The notes beneath the pieces are model-generated. The model was not told the origin of the DNA. It made no database searches and saw nothing but the letters and a program-made list of their open reading frames with translations. The position numbers and the translations under genes were made by a program. From Undibacterium paludis (lineage in GTDB: Bacteria; Pseudomonadota; Gammaproteobacteria; Burkholderiales; Burkholderiaceae_D), in assembly GCF_022568815.1 (NCBI RefSeq), contig NZ_JAKZHX010000002.1, positions 1 to 64,000 of the forward strand: a stretch of 64,000 nucleotides of DNA, given 5' to 3'. This document shows, piece by piece, positions 61,529 through 64,000 of this stretch. How positions within the stretch are numbered: the stretch's first letter is position 1; each line of letters starts with the position of its first letter.

Positions 61529-62203
61529 ATGCAAATCAATTATACCCGCCAACAATTACTGGAGCTTGCGACACGCGCAGAAGAAAAGTGTGCCCGTTTG
61601 CTAGAGAGACGGCAGTGCATGCCATTGGAACGAGCACTCACCAGCGTATTTATGCAATCTTCTGAAAGTTCGAATTCCGCGGCCCTGGATAAATTGATGG
61701 AACAGCGCAGAGAAGCGCAAGCAAACAAGCAAATAAGCAGGCAAATAAAGAAAGAAGAAAAAAAGCTGGTAGCACTGGCGAATAGAAAAGCCGGGCATTT
61801 TACGCCACATGGCGCCACTACCTGGCAGGCGTGGTTCGATGGCTCGGCTCTGCCCAATCCTGGCAAGTGCAGGATGGCCTGTGTATTGCAAACCCCGGAC
61901 GGCCAGCGTTTTGATTATGTGTCCAGTATTGAATACGGCGACAGCTGCGATGCCGAATATGGCGCGCTGATCCTGGCACTGACGCAGGCAATTCAACACC
62001 AGGTAACTGACTTGCAATTGCATGGTGATAGCCAGGTGGTGATAGATGATTATAATCTGCGTAAAGCCAGTGAGCTGGAACGCATGCGACAATATCGCCG
62101 GAGAGCTCACGATCTTGGCCGACACTTTGAGCATTTGTCCTTGTGCTGGATACCGAGACAAAAAAACCAGCTAGCCGATGCCTTGACGCAGCTGCCGCGC
62201 TGA
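61529..62203 (+). CDS. RNase H-fold protein with helical N-terminal extension
   Basis: A 224-residue protein. Residues 98-224 form an RNase H domain with all four catalytic carboxylates: Asp104 (WFDGSALPNPG), Glu143 (DAEYGALILAL), Asp167 (LHGDSQVVI) and Asp217 (NQLADALTQ). Residues 1-95 are mostly charged and helical (for example ISRQIKKEEKKLVAL), unlike the usual RNase HI and possibly a nucleic-acid- or partner-binding arm. It probably cleaves RNA in RNA-DNA hybrids or a related substrate. The frame is open 121 codons upstream but that part overlaps DUF1272 antisense and has no homology. Confidence 0.85.
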   Translation: MQINYTRQQLLELATRAEEKCARLLERRQCMPLERALTSVFMQSSESSNSAALDKLMEQRREAQANKQISRQIKKEEKKLVALANRKAGHFTPHGATTWQAWFDGSALPNPGKCRMACVLQTPDGQRFDYVSSIEYGDSCDAEYGALILALTQAIQHQVTDLQLHGDSQVVIDDYNLRKASELERMRQYRRRAHDLGRHFEHLSLCWIPRQKNQLADALTQLPR

Positions 62204-62293
62204 AAAGCGTCGTTACTGTCATCTTTTACCTGATTTATCTGGTGACTCCAGGGAAATCAGGGATTTCAATTATTTTGAAAGCGTTTAAGATCA

Positions 62294-63253
62294 ATGAATT
62301 CAAGTTCCATCCCCGATGTCATCCCCTTTATAGCCAGTAAAACTTATGCGCATACCCAGGCCTGGGTGCGCGCATTGCAGGCAGTCATGCCTGATGAGCG
62401 CATCGTTGCTTTTGATGCGATAAGTGATAAAGAAAAAGCGCAATGCACAGTAGCGATCGTGGCTAACCCTGATCCGGCAGATTTGCAGCAGTTACCGCAG
62501 TTGCTGTGGGTGCATAGCGTATGGGCCGGGGTTGAGCGTTTGCTTGCCGATCTTGGTGATACTGAGCTGAAAATAGTGCGGCTGCTAGACCCGCAATTGG
62601 CCAGCACCATGGCTGAGGCCGTACTGGCATGGACCTTGTACCTGCATCGAGATATGCCTGCTTACGCCAGACAGCAGCAACAGAAGTTGTGGCAATCACT
62701 GGAATACCGTCGACCACAGCAAAGAAACATAGGCCTGCTGGGGCTGGGTGCTCTGGGCGAGGCCGCAGCAAAAAAACTGATACAGGCTGGTTTTACAGTA
62801 AGCGGCTGGAGCCGTCATCGTAAAAACATTGACGGTGTTGAATGCTATGCCGGGGATGAAGAGTTGACTCTCATGCTGGGCAAGACAGACATCCTGATTT
62901 GCCTGCTGCCTTTGACACCGGACACGCATGGATTGCTCAATGCGCGTACCCTGGCAGCGTTACCTGCTGGCGCATCTTTGATCAATTTTGCGCGTGGCGC
63001 AATTATTAAGGACGGGGACTTGCACACTGCTATTGACAGCGGTCACATCGCTCATGCGGTGCTTGATGTGTTTGAGACAGAACCTTTACCGGTAAAGGAG
63101 TGGCATTGGGAACACCCCTCAGTCACCGTCCTGCCACATTGTTCAGCGCCGACAGACAGGGAAACTGCCTCGGCGATAGTCGCTGGGAACATCAGGCGTT
63201 ATCGCGAGAGCGGGGTATTGCCGACCACGGTAGATAGAATCAAAGGATATTGA
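62294..63253 (+). CDS. ghrA: Glyoxylate/hydroxypyruvate reductase A
   Basis: A 319-residue NAD(P)H-dependent D-2-hydroxyacid dehydrogenase that reduces glyoxylate and hydroxypyruvate in the cytosol. The cofactor motif GLLGLGALG is at about 140-148. The catalytic Arg sits in NFARGAIIKDGDL, the Glu in DVFETEPLP, and the His in LPHCSAPT. HSVWAGVE near residue 74 is typical of GhrA. The length fits the family. It seems to stand alone, with a weak ribosome site before the ATG at 62294. Confidence 0.92.
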   Translation: MNSSSIPDVIPFIASKTYAHTQAWVRALQAVMPDERIVAFDAISDKEKAQCTVAIVANPDPADLQQLPQLLWVHSVWAGVERLLADLGDTELKIVRLLDPQLASTMAEAVLAWTLYLHRDMPAYARQQQQKLWQSLEYRRPQQRNIGLLGLGALGEAAAKKLIQAGFTVSGWSRHRKNIDGVECYAGDEELTLMLGKTDILICLLPLTPDTHGLLNARTLAALPAGASLINFARGAIIKDGDLHTAIDSGHIAHAVLDVFETEPLPVKEWHWEHPSVTVLPHCSAPTDRETASAIVAGNIRRYRESGVLPTTVDRIKGY

Positions 63254-63317
63254 ATTGCCAGTCAATCAGGCGACTGGTCAATACAGGCCAGCCTCACCGG
63301 TTTTTACTTAAAGACTG

Positions 63318-64000
63318 TCAAAACCCGAGTATGCCTTTCAAGACATCAGTCGCCTTGACCTTGGGCTCTTCTTTTTGCTCAGGTCTTTGCTGCTCTGCCT
63401 GTGCCGAATTTCTTGACCTGTTCCGTCCACCCATATCACCCATGCCGCCAAGGATGGAACCATAGGTCGATTTCACCCGCAGCTTGGTTTGCCAGTCCGG
63501 TTCCCAGGCGATTTTGGGATCGCTGGGGCGGGGCGGATAGGCAAAATAAGCATCATTGCCATAAGCAATCATGCGCAACATACCGCTACCCTGATCCCCA
63601 AAGATGCCTTTGGGGACGTCGCATTTGGTTGTGGTAGGTGACAAAATCACCTTTTCATTGATCCATTTATCGACATCGGCATTGCTCTGATAATCAACCA
63701 GGCCAAAGCCAAAATCAGCCAGTTCGCTCGATGTCCAGACGATCATCTCAGCACTGTCGCGCCCGCCTGATTGCTGTCCACCCATGACACTGATGAAATA
63801 ACCGCGCGCATTGGGAATGGATTTCCATTCCAGGCTCACGCCACCGTCTCTTTTGGTCTGGGTCAGTTCTATCGGAGCCATCAAGTCATTCGCCGCTGCC
63901 AGGTTAAGTTTGAAACTCTCTGGTATGCCCGTGCCGGTAAATTGATGTTGCCCCACCAATGATGCACTGTCAGGTACTTTCCTGTCATCGTTTTTGTTGG
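63318..64000 (-). CDS. Unknown protein, 5' end beyond the window
   Basis: An open reading frame that reads without a stop to the window edge, so the N-terminus is missing. At least 227 residues are seen. I recognise no family. A middle part (VSLEWKSIPNARGYFISVMG, later AEMIVWTSSE) looks like a beta-rich, possibly fibronectin-like domain. The C-terminus is charged and glutamine-rich (SAQAEQQRPEQKEEPKVKA) and ends DVLKGILGF. A TTG at 63959 could begin it inside the window, but the open frame before it makes a longer protein more likely. It is convergent with ghrA. Confidence 0.65.
   Translation of the reverse strand, partial: NKNDDRKVPDSASLVGQHQFTGTGIPESFKLNLAAANDLMAPIELTQTKRDGGVSLEWKSIPNARGYFISVMGGQQSGGRDSAEMIVWTSSELADFGFGLVDYQSNADVDKWINEKVILSPTTTKCDVPKGIFGDQGSGMLRMIAYGNDAYFAYPPRPSDPKIAWEPDWQTKLRVKSTYGSILGGMGDMGGRNRSRNSAQAEQQRPEQKEEPKVKATDVLKGILGF

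Noticed and set aside
1-64000. tRNA, rRNA, CRISPR arrays, transposons, prophage or integron elements
   Set aside because: I looked for tRNA T-loops, regular repeat-spacer arrays, transposase or integrase proteins and long terminal inverted repeats, and found none I could support.

Overview
The window looks like chromosomal DNA of a betaproteobacterium, most likely Burkholderiales of the Oxalobacteraceae/Undibacterium/Herminiimonas type. This rests on the complete iscR-S-U-A-hscB-hscA-fdx-iscX operon, the prfB-lysS pair, the MipA-type porin-like protein, the SDR-type threonine dehydrogenase beside kbl, and a base composition that looks close to half GC by eye. The genus is inferred from gene content and style, not from a search. 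I see no rRNA, tRNA, insertion sequence, prophage or CRISPR array. Nearly all of the window is protein coding.

Left part (1-11.8 kb): a four-gene run (SDR, epoxide-hydrolase-like enzyme, hotdog thioesterase, GNAT) and a DUF962/Mpo1-like membrane protein. Then comes a co-directional run of a chemoreceptor, APS kinase (cysC), a DHH/DHHA1 phosphoesterase and a sulfotransferase. This could form a self-contained PAPS-making, PAPS-using and PAP-recycling sulfation module placed behind a chemoreceptor, and I consider it the most interesting item here. It is followed by a metY / alpha-beta hydrolase / LysE-type exporter operon, divergent from a CBS-pair protein across a spacer with four copies of a CTTGCAAAA-like motif.

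Middle part (11.8-35.4 kb): a renalase-like flavoprotein, a membrane-linked cupin, an ABC exporter, lysS and prfB (with the classical +1 programmed frameshift), a small zinc-ribbon protein, a YgiQ radical SAM protein, dcd, glutaminase, the DUF1800/DUF1501 export pair, a PilZ protein, a large basic-amino-acid decarboxylase, a thyA-folA-DUF4337-mipA operon and a histidine kinase without a neighbouring response regulator.

Right part (35.6-64 kb): the whole Isc iron-sulfur operon with a recognisable IscR site over its promoter; a lysine-degradation pair (saccharopine-dehydrogenase-like and ALDH7-type) with a divergent Lrp regulator; two small exported proteins and a prolyl-oligopeptidase relative that has lost two of its three catalytic residues; a kbl-tdh-sdaA threonine/serine catabolic operon divergent from an XRE-cupin regulator, with tandem operator-like repeats between them; a formate-dehydrogenase-like (FdhF/YdeP) gene with a small winged-helix gene and fdhD; thrC; a zinc-ribbon/TM/glutaredoxin protein; a DUF1272-EamA-GlxA operon; an RNase H protein with a helical N-terminal extension; ghrA; and a gene cut by the window end.

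Amino-acid metabolism is the main theme: methionine, glutamine, arginine/lysine decarboxylation, lysine, threonine, glycine and serine. The other themes are iron-sulfur and molybdenum enzyme biogenesis and signal transduction (MCP, PilZ, histidine kinase).
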